Origin: Variovorax sp. CF313 | GTDB lineage: Bacteria; Pseudomonadota; Gammaproteobacteria; Burkholderiales; Burkholderiaceae_C | NCBI RefSeq assembly: GCF_000282635.1 | Contig: NZ_AKIW01000099.1 | Coordinates: 1-48,562, forward strand | Length of the DNA stretch: 48,562 bases | Direction of reading: 5' to 3' | Part shown: piece after piece, positions 34,205-42,424 of the stretch | Layout: each line of letters opens with the position of its first letter | How positions within the stretch are numbered: position 1 is the first letter of the stretch | Program-made: the position numbers and the translations under genes | Notes under the pieces: generated by a model | Told to the model about the DNA's origin: nothing | What the model saw: the letters and a program-made list of their open reading frames with translations, nothing else | Database searches by the model: none

Positions 34205-34279
34205 TGGTCCCGCCGCCAGGAATCGAACCTGGATCTCAGCCTTCGGAGGGCCGAATTCTATCCGTTGAAATACAGCGAG
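34205..34279 (-). tRNA. tRNA-Arg (anticodon CCG)
   Basis: A 75-base cloverleaf with encoded CCA. The acceptor CTCGCTG pairs with CGGCGGG (two G-T pairs). The D arm TTTC/GAAT has one mismatch at its base and a loop holding GG. The anticodon stem CGGCC/GGCTG encloses CTCCGAA, giving anticodon CCG for codon CGG. The T stem CCAGG/CCTGG encloses TTCGATT. It starts with C rather than the usual G. The position between a TetR gene and a strong terminator is that of a single tRNA unit. Confidence 0.9.
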
Positions 34280-34286
34280 GAATCTG

Positions 34287-34307
34287 GGCTCCGGCAGAAC
34301 CGGAGCC
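34287..34307 (-). other. Hairpin just upstream of tRNA-Arg
   Basis: GGCTCCGG and CCGGAGCC form a perfect 8-bp stem with a 5-base loop, between the tetR stop and the tRNA 5' end. With no T run it is more likely an mRNA 3'-end structure or part of tRNA 5' processing than a terminator. Confidence 0.4.
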
Positions 34308-34322
34308 ACGCATTATCGCCCA

Positions 34323-34994
34323 TCAGACGGCGACTTCTTCAGCTTCGTTTCCGATGCCCGCCGCCAAGTTCCGCGCAAAGCCCAGTCCGGCCAGGTAAAC
34401 GTTGAAGGTGCGCCGGCCGGTGGGCACCAGGTCGAAGGCGGTGGGGTCGAGCAGCCAGTTCTGGATGAGCCCGCTGATCAGCGCGTGCAGGCCCTGGGCC
34501 GCCACGTCGCCGGGCACGGGCAGCTTGATGTGGTCGCGCCGCGCGGCCAGGCGCAGGGCTTTTTCGAAATCGCTCACGCAGGCGTTGCGCGCGCTCAGGT
34601 GGCGCTGCTGCACCGAGGCCATGTCGTGGGTGTATTCGACCTTGTGGGTGGCCACGTCGAACACGCGGCGCACCTGGGGGTCGGTGGTCATGAGGGTGAG
34701 CGCGTGCACCATGCCCTCCTCTATTTCGGCCAGGGGGTCGTCGTCAATGCCCACGGCCGCGGCGGCGGCCCGGGGGCCGGCCTCCAGCGGGAGGATGACG
34801 CGCTCCATCATCGCGTTGAAGAGGGCGGCCTTGTCCTTGAAGTGCCAATAGATGGCGCCGCGCGTGGCCCCGGCCTGCTGCGCAATCTGCTGCAGCGAGG
34901 TCTGCGAGACGCCTTGCGCCTGAAACAGCAGCTCCGCGGCATCGAGCAAGCGATTCCGCGTGGCCAGTGCCTCTTCCTTCGTACGACGTGCCAC
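34323..34994 (-). CDS. acrR: TetR-family repressor, AcrR/TtgR-like
   Basis: A 223-aa repressor. The GTG start reads MARRTKEEALATRNRL, nearly the AcrR N-terminus, and has GGGAG five bases upstream; the frame is open far upstream but without homologous residues. The helix-turn-helix (about 10-57) contains TSLQQIAQQAGATRGAIYWH. The ligand-binding half (65-215) is helical, as in drug-sensing AcrR, TtgR and MtrR. It diverges from the RND efflux operon and the intervening DNA holds an AcrR-type operator, so it should repress the pump and itself until a hydrophobic drug binds. Confidence 0.9.
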   Translation of the reverse strand: MARRTKEEALATRNRLLDAAELLFQAQGVSQTSLQQIAQQAGATRGAIYWHFKDKAALFNAMMERVILPLEAGPRAAAAAVGIDDDPLAEIEEGMVHALTLMTTDPQVRRVFDVATHKVEYTHDMASVQQRHLSARNACVSDFEKALRLAARRDHIKLPVPGDVAAQGLHALISGLIQNWLLDPTAFDLVPTGRRTFNVYLAGLGFARNLAAGIGNEAEEVAV

Positions 34995-35054
34995 CAAGTC
35001 TCCCAATTTGCAAAGCCAAGCCCTTTCCGATTCGTGGGGCCATTCGATGCTGTC

Positions 35055-35078
35055 ACTATACATCCATGAATGTATGTA
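35055..35078. promoter_or_regulatory. AcrR-type operator between tetR and the efflux operon
   Basis: A 24-base site with arms ATACAT and ATGTAT around CCATGA. Its right half ATGAATGTATGTA is identical to the right half of the E. coli acrAB operator as I recall it, and the left half differs at only a few positions. It lies between the divergent starts, and a minus-strand TATAGT (-10-like) for the repressor gene falls inside it. Confidence 0.8.
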
Positions 35079-35173
35079 AACTACCGGGCTTCCCCGATGG
35101 CCCGGCTGTTTATGCTGGCTTTCTGTTCGCTCCGCGAACGCGCCATCTCCCGTCTTTGCTTCAAAGGATTCGC

Positions 35174-36451
35174 ATGCCTCTCCTGCATGTTTCGCGTCAA
35201 TCTTCGTTCTCGCCGCGCCTCGCGATCGTGGCCGCTGCTGTGGTGTTGGTGCTCGCGGCCTGTTCCAAGGGCGATGCGCCGGCCGGCCCGGGTGGCGGTG
35301 CCGGCGGCGGCGCCCGCCCCGCGCCAGAGGTGGGGGTGGTGGTTGCCACACCGGGCGACGTGGGCCTGGTGACCGAACTGCCGGGCCGGCTCGAAGCCTC
35401 GCGCGTGGCGCAGGTTCGCGCCCGCGCCTCGGGCATCCTGCTGAAGCGCGAATTCCGCGAAGGCAGCGACGTGAAGGCCGGCCAGCTGCTGTTCCGCATC
35501 GACCCGGCGCCGCTGGTGGCCGCTTCGCAGAACGCCCAGGCCACGCTGGCGCGCGCCGAGGCCAACGCGGTGCAGGCCAAGGCCCTGGCGGACCGCTACA
35601 AGCCGCTGGTCGAGGCCAACGCGGTGAGCAAGCAGGAATACGCAACGGCCGTGGCCTCGCAGAAAACGGCCGAAGCCGACGTGGCCGCCGGGCGCGCCGC
35701 GGTGCAGACGGCCAAGATCAACCTCGGCTATGCCGACGTGACCTCGCCCATCGCGGGCCGCATCGGCCGCGCCCTCGTCACCGAAGGTGCGCTGGTGGGC
35801 CAGGGCGACGCCACCGAGCTCGCGGTGGTGCAGCAGATCAACCCGCTGTACGTGAACTTCACGCAGTCGGCCTCCGACGCGATGAAGCTGCGCCGCGCGG
35901 TGGCCGCCGGCCAGTACAAGCGCGCGAGCGGCGAGGAAGCCGCGAGCATCCGCGTGGTGCTGGAAGACGGCAGCGACTACCCGCTGGAAGGCAAGCTGCT
36001 GTTCTCCGACCTCACGGTCGACTCCACCACCGGCCAGGTCACGCTGCGCGCCGAAGTGCCCAATCCCAAGGGCGAACTGCTGCCCGGCCTGTATGTGCGG
36101 GTGAAGCTCGAACAGGCGCAGGCCACCAACGCGATCACGCTGCCGCAGCAGGCCGTCACGCGCACCCAGCAGGGCGACACGGTGTCGGTGGTCGACAAGG
36201 ACGGCAAGATCAGCAAGCGCACCGTGAAGATCAGCGCCGCCAAGGACAACCAGTGGGTGGTGCTCGATGGCCTGAAGGCCGGTGAGCAGGTGATGGTCGA
36301 CGGCTTCCAGAAGCTGCAGATGATGCCGCCCGGCACGCCGGTGAAGGCAGTGCCGTGGACCAAACCCAACCCGAATGCCGCAGCCGCGCCCGCCGCTGCG
36401 GGGGCCGCACCGGCGGCGGCTGCCGCGGCCGAGAAGACCGACAAGAAGTAA
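35174..36451 (+). CDS. acrA: RND efflux periplasmic adaptor (AcrA/MexA/TtgA family)
   Basis: A 425-aa membrane-fusion protein. Its signal ends in lipobox LAAC, so it is an inner-membrane lipoprotein. The lipoyl domain (VRARASGILLKREFREGSDV), a coiled-coil alpha-hairpin (about 110-175, AQATLARAEANAVQAKALAD), the second lipoyl half (INLGYADVTSPIAGRIGRAL) and the beta-barrel and membrane-proximal domains follow in the usual order. The C-terminus is an Ala/Pro-rich tail. The start at ATG 35174 has AAGGA six bases upstream. First gene of the pump operon, 18 bases before acrB. Confidence 0.93.
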   Translation: MPLLHVSRQSSFSPRLAIVAAAVVLVLAACSKGDAPAGPGGGAGGGARPAPEVGVVVATPGDVGLVTELPGRLEASRVAQVRARASGILLKREFREGSDVKAGQLLFRIDPAPLVAASQNAQATLARAEANAVQAKALADRYKPLVEANAVSKQEYATAVASQKTAEADVAAGRAAVQTAKINLGYADVTSPIAGRIGRALVTEGALVGQGDATELAVVQQINPLYVNFTQSASDAMKLRRAVAAGQYKRASGEEAASIRVVLEDGSDYPLEGKLLFSDLTVDSTTGQVTLRAEVPNPKGELLPGLYVRVKLEQAQATNAITLPQQAVTRTQQGDTVSVVDKDGKISKRTVKISAAKDNQWVVLDGLKAGEQVMVDGFQKLQMMPPGTPVKAVPWTKPNPNAAAAPAAAGAAPAAAAAAEKTDKK

Positions 36452-36469
36452 TCAGGAAAGCGCCCGCAA

Positions 36470-39400
36470 ATGGCCAAATTTTTCATCGACCGCCCGATCT
36501 TCGCGTGGGTGATCGCGCTGTTCATCCTGGTGATGGGCAGCGTGGCAATCACCCAGCTGCCGATCTCGCAGTACCCGCCGGTGGCGCCGCCCGCCATCGT
36601 CATCAACACCGCCTATCCCGGCGCCTCGGCGCAGACGCTGGAGGACAGCGTGCTGTCCGTCATCGAGCGCGAGATGAACGGCTCGCCGGGCCTGATCTAC
36701 ATGGAATCGGTGGCCCAGGCCGACGGCACCGGCTCCATCACGATCAGCTTCGAAGCCGGCACCAACCCCGACCTCGCGCAGGTGGACGTGCAGAACCGGC
36801 TCTCGCGCGCCACGCCGCGCCTGCCGGCCGCCGTGACACAGCAGGGTGTGCGCGTGGACAAGTCGCGCAACAACTTCCTGCTGTTCGCGATGCTGTCTTC
36901 GGACAACCCGAACTTCGACCCCGTCGCGCTCGGCGACTACGCCTCGCGCAACATCGTGCCCGAGCTGCAACGCGTGGTGGGCGTGGGCCAGGCCCAGCTG
37001 TTCGGCACCGAGAACGCGATGCGCGTGTGGATCGATCCGGCCAAGCTGCAGGGCTTCAACCTGTCGGCCACCGACGTGAACAACGCGATCAAGGCGCAGA
37101 ACGCCCAGGTGTCCTCCGGCACGATCGGCGACCTGCCCAACATTCCCGGCCAGGCCATCGCGGCCACCGTGGTGGTGAACGGCCAGCTCGCCAACGTGGA
37201 GCAGTTCAAGAACATCGTGCTGCGCGCCAACACCGACGGCTCGACCGTGCGGCTGAAGGACGTGGCGCGCGTCGAACTCGGCGGCCAGTCGTATGCGACC
37301 TCGGCGCGCCTGAACGGCGTGCCCGCGGTCGGCATCGGCGTGCAGCCCACGCCGAACGGCAACGCGCTGCAGTCGGCCAAGGCGATCCGCGCCAAGATGA
37401 CCGAGCTCGAGCGCTTCTTTCCGCCGGGCGTGAAGTGGAACATTCCATACGACAGCTCGCGCTTCGTGCAGATCTCGATCACCGAAGTGGTCAAGACGCT
37501 GCTGGAAGCCGTGGCGCTGGTGTTCATCGTGATGTTCCTGTTCCTGCAGAACTGGCGCTACACGCTCATCCCGACCATCGTGGTGCCCATCTCGCTGCTG
37601 GGCACGTTCGCCTCGCTGCTCGCACTCGGCTTCTCGATCAACGTGCTGACCATGTTCGGCATGGTGCTGGTGATCGGCATCGTGGTGGACGATGCCATCG
37701 TGGTGGTGGAGAACGTCGAGCGCATCATGAGCGAGGAGGGGCTCTCGCCGCTCGAAGCCGCGCGCAAGGCCATGAGGCAGATCTCCGGCGCCATCATCGG
37801 CGTGACGGTGGTGCTGATCTCGGTGTTCGTGCCGCTCGCATTCTTCGCGGGTTCGACGGGCAACATCTACCGCCAGTTCTCGGCGGTGATGGTGACGTCG
37901 ATCGGCTTCTCGGCCTTCATGGCGCTGTCGCTCACGCCGGCGCTGTGCGCCACGCTGCTCAAGCCAGTGGAAGCCGGCCACCATCATGAGAAGACCGGCT
38001 TCTTCGGCTGGTTCAACCGCGGTTTCACGCGGACGGCCAAGGGCTACGAAGGCATCGTCGCGCGCATCCTGCGCCGCGCCGCGCGCTACCTGATCATCTA
38101 CGTCGCGATCATCGGCGCGGTGGTGTTCACCTACACGCGCCTGCCGAGCTCCTTCCTGCCGGAAGAAGACCAGGGCAACATCATCGTCAACGTGCAGCTG
38201 CCGCCAGGTGCGACGCAAGAGCGCGCGCTGTCGGTCATGCAGCAGGTCGAAGGCTTCATCCTGAAGCAGCCCGAAGTGCAGAGCATGGTGGGCGTGATGG
38301 GCTTCAGCTTCTCGGGCCAGGGCCAGAACGCGGGCCTCGCCTTCGTGACGCTCAAGGACTGGGAAGAACGCAAAGATCCGGCCCACTCGGCCAGCGCGCT
38401 GGCCGGACGTGCCTTCGGGGCGCTCTCGGGCATCCGCGACGCCTTCATCTACCCGTTGAGCCCGCCGCCCATTCCCGAACTGGGCAACGCGAGCGGTTTC
38501 AGCTTCCGGCTGCAGGACCGCTCGGGCGCAGGCCACGAGGCGCTGATCAACGCACGCAACCAGCTGCTGGGCATGGCTTCGCAGAGCAAGATCCTGACGC
38601 AGGTTCGCCCCGACGGCCTGGAAGACGCGCCGCAACTGCAGATCGACATCGACCGCGACAAAGCCAGCGCCCTGGGCGTGACCTTCGATGCGATCAACGC
38701 AACGCTGTCGACGGGCCTGGGTTCGAGCTACATCAACGACTTCCCGAACCGCGGCCGCCTGCAGCGCGTGGTGGTGCAGGCCGATGCGCCCGCACGCATG
38801 CAGCCCGACGACCTGCTCAAGCTGAACGCCAGCAACACGCAGGGCCAGCCGGTGCCGCTGTCGGCCTTCGCGACCACCAAGTGGGTCACGGGCGCCACGC
38901 AGACGGTGCGCTACAACGGCTATCCCGCGATCCGCATCAGCGGCTCCGCCGCCGCGGGCTTCAGCACGGGCGCCGCCATGGCCGAGATGGAAAAGCTGGC
39001 CAAGCAGCTGCCGCAAGGCTTCGGCTTCGAATGGACCGGCCAGTCGCGTGAAGAAAAGCTCGCGGGTTCGCAGGCCATCATCCTGTACGGCTTCGCGATC
39101 CTGGCGGTGTTCCTGTGCCTGGCCGCGCTGTACGAAAGCTGGACGATCCCGCTGTCGGTGATTCTGGTGGTGCCGCTCGGCGTGCTGGGCGTGCTGCTGG
39201 CCACGATGCTGCGCGCCTATTCGAACGACGTGTACTTCCAGGTGGGGCTGATCACCATCATCGGCCTCTCGGCGAAGAACGCGATTCTGATCATCGAGTT
39301 CGCCAAGGATCTGCAGGCGCAGGGCAAGGGCGTCATCGAAGCGGCGCTGGCCGCGGCCCATCTGCGTTTCCGCCCGATCATCATGACCTCGCTGGCCTTC

Positions 39401-39634
39401 GGCCTGGGCGTGGTGCCGCTGGTGATCGCCTCGGGCGCCGGTTCGGCCAGCCAGCGCGCCATCGGCACGGGTGTGCTCGGCGGCATGGTGACGGGTACGG
39501 CACTCGCCGTGATCTTCGTTCCGGTGTTCTTCGTCGTGGTGCGCACGCTGTTCAAGGGCAGTGCGCGCCAGCACGAGGTCGACAAGCGGCATGCGGAAGC
39601 CGCCGGCATCACGGAAGAGAAAGCACATGACTAA
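36470..39634 (+). CDS. acrB: RND multidrug efflux transporter (AcrB/MexB/TtgB family)
   Basis: A 1054-aa proton-driven HAE1 pump of the inner membrane. The start MAKFFIDRPIFAWVIA is the family N-terminus. Twelve transmembrane helices and two large periplasmic loops are present. The proton-relay pair Asp407 and Asp408 is visible in GIVVDDAIVVVENVER, and the second-half helices (LYGFAILAVFLCLAALYESW, ILIIEFAKDLQAQGKG) are intact. The length is typical. It exports drugs, solvents or detergents through the outer-membrane channel encoded next, with which it overlaps by 8 bases. Confidence 0.95.
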   Translation: MAKFFIDRPIFAWVIALFILVMGSVAITQLPISQYPPVAPPAIVINTAYPGASAQTLEDSVLSVIEREMNGSPGLIYMESVAQADGTGSITISFEAGTNPDLAQVDVQNRLSRATPRLPAAVTQQGVRVDKSRNNFLLFAMLSSDNPNFDPVALGDYASRNIVPELQRVVGVGQAQLFGTENAMRVWIDPAKLQGFNLSATDVNNAIKAQNAQVSSGTIGDLPNIPGQAIAATVVVNGQLANVEQFKNIVLRANTDGSTVRLKDVARVELGGQSYATSARLNGVPAVGIGVQPTPNGNALQSAKAIRAKMTELERFFPPGVKWNIPYDSSRFVQISITEVVKTLLEAVALVFIVMFLFLQNWRYTLIPTIVVPISLLGTFASLLALGFSINVLTMFGMVLVIGIVVDDAIVVVENVERIMSEEGLSPLEAARKAMRQISGAIIGVTVVLISVFVPLAFFAGSTGNIYRQFSAVMVTSIGFSAFMALSLTPALCATLLKPVEAGHHHEKTGFFGWFNRGFTRTAKGYEGIVARILRRAARYLIIYVAIIGAVVFTYTRLPSSFLPEEDQGNIIVNVQLPPGATQERALSVMQQVEGFILKQPEVQSMVGVMGFSFSGQGQNAGLAFVTLKDWEERKDPAHSASALAGRAFGALSGIRDAFIYPLSPPPIPELGNASGFSFRLQDRSGAGHEALINARNQLLGMASQSKILTQVRPDGLEDAPQLQIDIDRDKASALGVTFDAINATLSTGLGSSYINDFPNRGRLQRVVVQADAPARMQPDDLLKLNASNTQGQPVPLSAFATTKWVTGATQTVRYNGYPAIRISGSAAAGFSTGAAMAEMEKLAKQLPQGFGFEWTGQSREEKLAGSQAIILYGFAILAVFLCLAALYESWTIPLSVILVVPLGVLGVLLATMLRAYSNDVYFQVGLITIIGLSAKNAILIIEFAKDLQAQGKGVIEAALAAAHLRFRPIIMTSLAFGLGVVPLVIASGAGSASQRAIGTGVLGGMVTGTALAVIFVPVFFVVVRTLFKGSARQHEVDKRHAEAAGITEEKAHD

Positions 39635-41048
39635 AAAATTGATTCCCACAGCCCTGGCCGCGGCAATGCTGCTGGCTGGCTGCTCGCTGATTCCGACCTA
39701 CGAGCGTCCCGCGGCGCCGGTGCCGACCACCTTCCCGGGCGACCCGGCGCAACCGCCCGGCCAGGCCGCGGCCGACCTGCCCTGGCAGGACTTCTTCACC
39801 GACCCGCGGCTCGCAGGCCTGATCCAGACGGCGCTCACGAACAACCGCGACCTGCGGGTGTCGGTGCTCAACATCGAGCAGGCGCGCGCGCAGTTCCAGA
39901 TCGAGCGCTCGAATCTGTTCCCGGCACTCGGCCTGACGGGCAGCGGCTCGCGCTCGAGCCCCAACCCGGCTCAGGTCTACAACAGCAGCGCCGGCAGCGT
40001 GGCCTCGCAGTACAGCGTCAGCGTCGGCTTCACGTCCTGGGAAATCGACTTCTTCGGCCGCATCCGCGCGCTGAAGGACCAGGCGCTGGCGCAGTACCTC
40101 GCCACGGACGAGACGCGCAAGGCGGTGCAGATCAGCCTGATCGCGTCGGTCGCCAACGGCTGGCTCACGCTGTTGGCCGACGACGAGTTGCTGGAGATCA
40201 CGCGCCAGACGATGGTCACGCGCGAGGAGTCGGTGCGCCTCACGAAGATGCGCTTCGACAACGGCGTGTCGTCGGAGCTCGACTTCCAGGCCGCGAACTC
40301 GCTGCTGGAAACGGCGCGCGCTTCCTATGCGCAGCAGCAGCGTGCGCGCCTGCAGGACGAGAACGCCCTCGCCCTGCTGCTGGGCGCGCCGGTGCCGGCC
40401 GAAGCCACGTCGGGCGGAATCAAGGGCCTCGACGGCATCAAGCCGATGCCCGACGTGCCGGCTGGCCTGCCTTCGGACCTGCTGGCCGAGCGGCCCGACA
40501 TCCGTTCGGCCGAGCAGCAGCTGATCGCGGCCAACGCCAACATCGGCGCCGCGCGCGCGAACTTCTTCCCGCGCGTGTCGCTGACGAGTTCCATCGGCAC
40601 CGCGAGCAGCGAGTTCTCGGGCCTGTTCGACCGCGGCTCCAAGGCCTGGTCGTTCGCGCCGTCGGTGACACTGCCGATCTTCAATGCCGGCCGCAACATC
40701 GCCACGCTCGACTCGGCCAAGGCCGGGCGCGAGATCGCGGTGGCGCAGTACGAGAAGTCGATCCAGACGGCGTTCCGCGAAGTGGCCGATGCGCTCGCGG
40801 GCCGCGCCACCCTGGGCGAGCAGGTGCGCGCGCAGCGTGCGCAGGCCGACGCGGAAGCCGTGCGATTCAAGCTCTCCGACCTGCGCTACCGCAACGGCAT
40901 CGCCAGCGCGCTCGATCTGCTCGACGCGCAGCGCTCGCTGTTCACCGCGCAGCAATCGGCCGTGACGACACGCCTGCTGCAGTTGCAGAACCAGGTCACG
41001 CTGTACAAGACGCTGGGCGGCGGCTGGGCCGCACGCGACAAGGGTTGA
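39627..41048 (+). CDS. RND outer-membrane factor lipoprotein (OprM/TtgC/NodT family)
   Basis: A 473-aa outer-membrane channel protein. The signal ends in lipobox LAGC (MLLAGCSLIPTYERP), so it is N-terminally lipidated as in OprM. Two OEP repeats (about 60-260 and 265-460) carry the alpha-barrel and beta-barrel segments; visible are LNIEQARAQFQIERS, WEIDFFGRIR, LAERPDIRSAEQQLIAAN and FREVADALAGRATL. The ATG overlaps the end of acrB, with GGAAGAG upstream, so translation is coupled. It completes the tripartite pump, which is probably broad in substrate. Confidence 0.93.
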   Translation: MTKKLIPTALAAAMLLAGCSLIPTYERPAAPVPTTFPGDPAQPPGQAAADLPWQDFFTDPRLAGLIQTALTNNRDLRVSVLNIEQARAQFQIERSNLFPALGLTGSGSRSSPNPAQVYNSSAGSVASQYSVSVGFTSWEIDFFGRIRALKDQALAQYLATDETRKAVQISLIASVANGWLTLLADDELLEITRQTMVTREESVRLTKMRFDNGVSSELDFQAANSLLETARASYAQQQRARLQDENALALLLGAPVPAEATSGGIKGLDGIKPMPDVPAGLPSDLLAERPDIRSAEQQLIAANANIGAARANFFPRVSLTSSIGTASSEFSGLFDRGSKAWSFAPSVTLPIFNAGRNIATLDSAKAGREIAVAQYEKSIQTAFREVADALAGRATLGEQVRAQRAQADAEAVRFKLSDLRYRNGIASALDLLDAQRSLFTAQQSAVTTRLLQLQNQVTLYKTLGGGWAARDKG

Positions 41049-41075
41049 TGCGCCGAGGCGCTCGATAAGGGTGGT

Positions 41076-41097
41076 CCCTTGTCCCTTCGGGCAAGGG
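41076..41097 (+). terminator. Hairpin after the efflux operon
   Basis: CCCTTG-T-CCC and GGG-CAAGGG pair around a TTC loop, 28 bases past the operon stop. The T run is missing, so termination would be weak. It sits just before the cytochrome promoter. Confidence 0.45.
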
Positions 41098-41104
41098 GCC
41101 TCTC

Positions 41105-41110
41105 TATAAT
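41105..41110 (+). promoter_or_regulatory. Consensus -10 element before the cytochrome c gene
   Basis: A perfect TATAAT 53 bases before the cytochrome start. The best -35 candidates are TCCCTT at a 17-base spacing or TTGTCC at 20; neither is good, and both fall in the hairpin at 41076-41097. Confidence 0.55.
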
Positions 41111-41163
41111 CGCCGGTTGGTTAGGAAAAGCCCCCCGACGAGCCCCCGTTATTGAGGACGCCA

Positions 41164-41766
41164 ATGAGCGCAGACCCGCATTACCAGGCCACAGAAGAAG
41201 CCCACACCGGGCCGATCAAGAACCCGAAGCAACTGCTGCTCGCGGTATTTTTCTCCTTCATTGCCCCGATCCTGATCATCGTGGGTCTTGTCTCCTACGT
41301 GGTCTCGGGCACCAAGCCCGCCGGCACCGCGGAAGGCGACAACATGGCGCTCTACGGCGTGACCAAGGAAGCGCGCGACCGCGAAGTGGCCGAACGCCTC
41401 AGGAAGGTCGGCACCATCGAGATCCGCGACGCCAACCGCCCGCTCGCTGCAGGCGAGGCCGTGTTCAAGGCCCAGTGCGTCGCCTGCCACGGCGCGCCCG
41501 GCATTCCCGGCGCACCGCACTTCCAGGACGCGGCCGCCTGGGGCCCGCGCATCGGCCAGGGCTATGCCACCCTCCTCGAACATGCCCTGAAGGGCAAGGG
41601 CGCCATGCCCGCGCAAGGTGGCGGCGACTTCGAAGACCTCGAAGTGGGCCGCGCCGTGGTCTACATGGCCAATGCCGGCGGCGCCAAGTTCCCGGTGCCC
41701 GACCGCCCGGCAGCCGCAGCCCCCGCTGAAGGCGCAGCCTCTGCGGCCAGTGCTCCTGCCAAGTAA
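41164..41766 (+). CDS. Membrane-anchored cytochrome c5-like protein
   Basis: A 200-aa protein. GAGG six bases before ATG fixes the start MSADPHYQAT. One transmembrane helix (about 25-45, AVFFSFIAPILIIVGLVSYV) anchors it with the C-terminus in the periplasm. A single c-type haem site CVACH lies near residue 104, with the distal Met probably in KGAMPAQGGGDF. The C-terminal tail is Ala/Pro-rich. It resembles the c5-type electron carriers linked to terminal oxidases in Burkholderiales. It is monocistronic, with its own promoter and a shared terminator. Confidence 0.88.
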   Translation: MSADPHYQATEEAHTGPIKNPKQLLLAVFFSFIAPILIIVGLVSYVVSGTKPAGTAEGDNMALYGVTKEARDREVAERLRKVGTIEIRDANRPLAAGEAVFKAQCVACHGAPGIPGAPHFQDAAAWGPRIGQGYATLLEHALKGKGAMPAQGGGDFEDLEVGRAVVYMANAGGAKFPVPDRPAAAAPAEGAASAASAPAK

Positions 41767-41785
41767 GCGTTTCCCCTAGTCACAC

Positions 41786-41815
41786 GAAGAAGCCGGCCCA
41801 GCGCCGGCTTTCTTC
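41786..41815. terminator. Bidirectional terminator
   Basis: GAAGAAGCCGGC and GCCGGCTTTCTTC form a stem around CCAGC between two convergent genes. It gives T-rich ends on both strands, so it can stop the cytochrome transcript and the opposite one. Confidence 0.75.
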
Positions 41816-41841
41816 ATTGGCGGATCGGCAGGCTGCGGAGT

Positions 41842-42405
41842 TCAGGGCTTCGCCGGCGCGGAAGCCGTGCCGGCATGGCGCTGCGCCGGGCTCAGCACAT
41901 GGCCGAAGCGGTCGGGCAGTTCGCTGGCCTGCACCGCCTCCGGCGTCCACAGGCCTCGCTCGACCGCCTCGGCGGCGATGCCCACGTCCTGCGTGTGCAC
42001 CAGTCCAAGCCCGAGGGGCGAGACCAGATAGAGCCGGCCTTCACCATCGAGCAGGCAGCCCGATACCTCCACCGCCTTGCCGGTGTGGGACGTGACGGTG
42101 AACCCACCGCCCTCCTTTTCGGCCACGCGCCACACCAGCGGCGCAGCCTCCAGCTCCACATACACGCGCTGCGGCCCGTTCTGGAAGAACCACTGGCCCT
42201 CGTCGTCGTGCTCGTAGTTGCGGTGGATGAAGTCGATCAGCTTGTCGTGCCTGAGCATCGAGCCCTTGGCTGCGCGGAACGGGCCCATGGCCTGGGTGCG
42301 GTCGTCGCGCATGTACCAGTTGCCGCGCGCGTCGAGGCCGAGCCAGCCGTAACAGTGCGGCACGTTGGGCCATTTGGCGAGGGCTTGTTTGACGATGTCG
42401 TCCAT
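41842..42405 (-). CDS. Conserved uncharacterised Burkholderiales protein
   Basis: A 187-aa protein starting MDDIVKQALAKWPNVPHCYG. I recognise this start, together with GWLGLDARGNWYMRDDRTQ and NGPQRVYVELE, as a family kept in Burkholderiales with no known function; the DUF number is not certain to me. It is soluble, with no signal peptide or membrane segment. The composition suggests a compact beta-rich domain (QRVYVELEAAPLVWRVAEKE). The 3' part (about 150-187) is variable. It lies downstream of a YheT-like hydrolase on the same strand, 19 bases away, so it may be in one operon with it. Confidence 0.75.
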   Translation of the reverse strand: MDDIVKQALAKWPNVPHCYGWLGLDARGNWYMRDDRTQAMGPFRAAKGSMLRHDKLIDFIHRNYEHDDEGQWFFQNGPQRVYVELEAAPLVWRVAEKEGGGFTVTSHTGKAVEVSGCLLDGEGRLYLVSPLGLGLVHTQDVGIAAEAVERGLWTPEAVQASELPDRFGHVLSPAQRHAGTASAPAKP

Positions 42406-42424
42406 CGCGCTATTTTGCTCGCCC

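Noticed and set aside
34995..35645. An N-terminal extension of the TetR repressor reading back to 35645
   Set aside because: The extension has no homology-like residues and crosses the operator and the start of acrA. The GTG with ribosome site matches the AcrR N-terminus.
36452..39649. A 1065-codon open frame antisense to acrB
   Set aside because: His/Arg-rich shadow with no motif; the sense strand encodes a complete RND pump.
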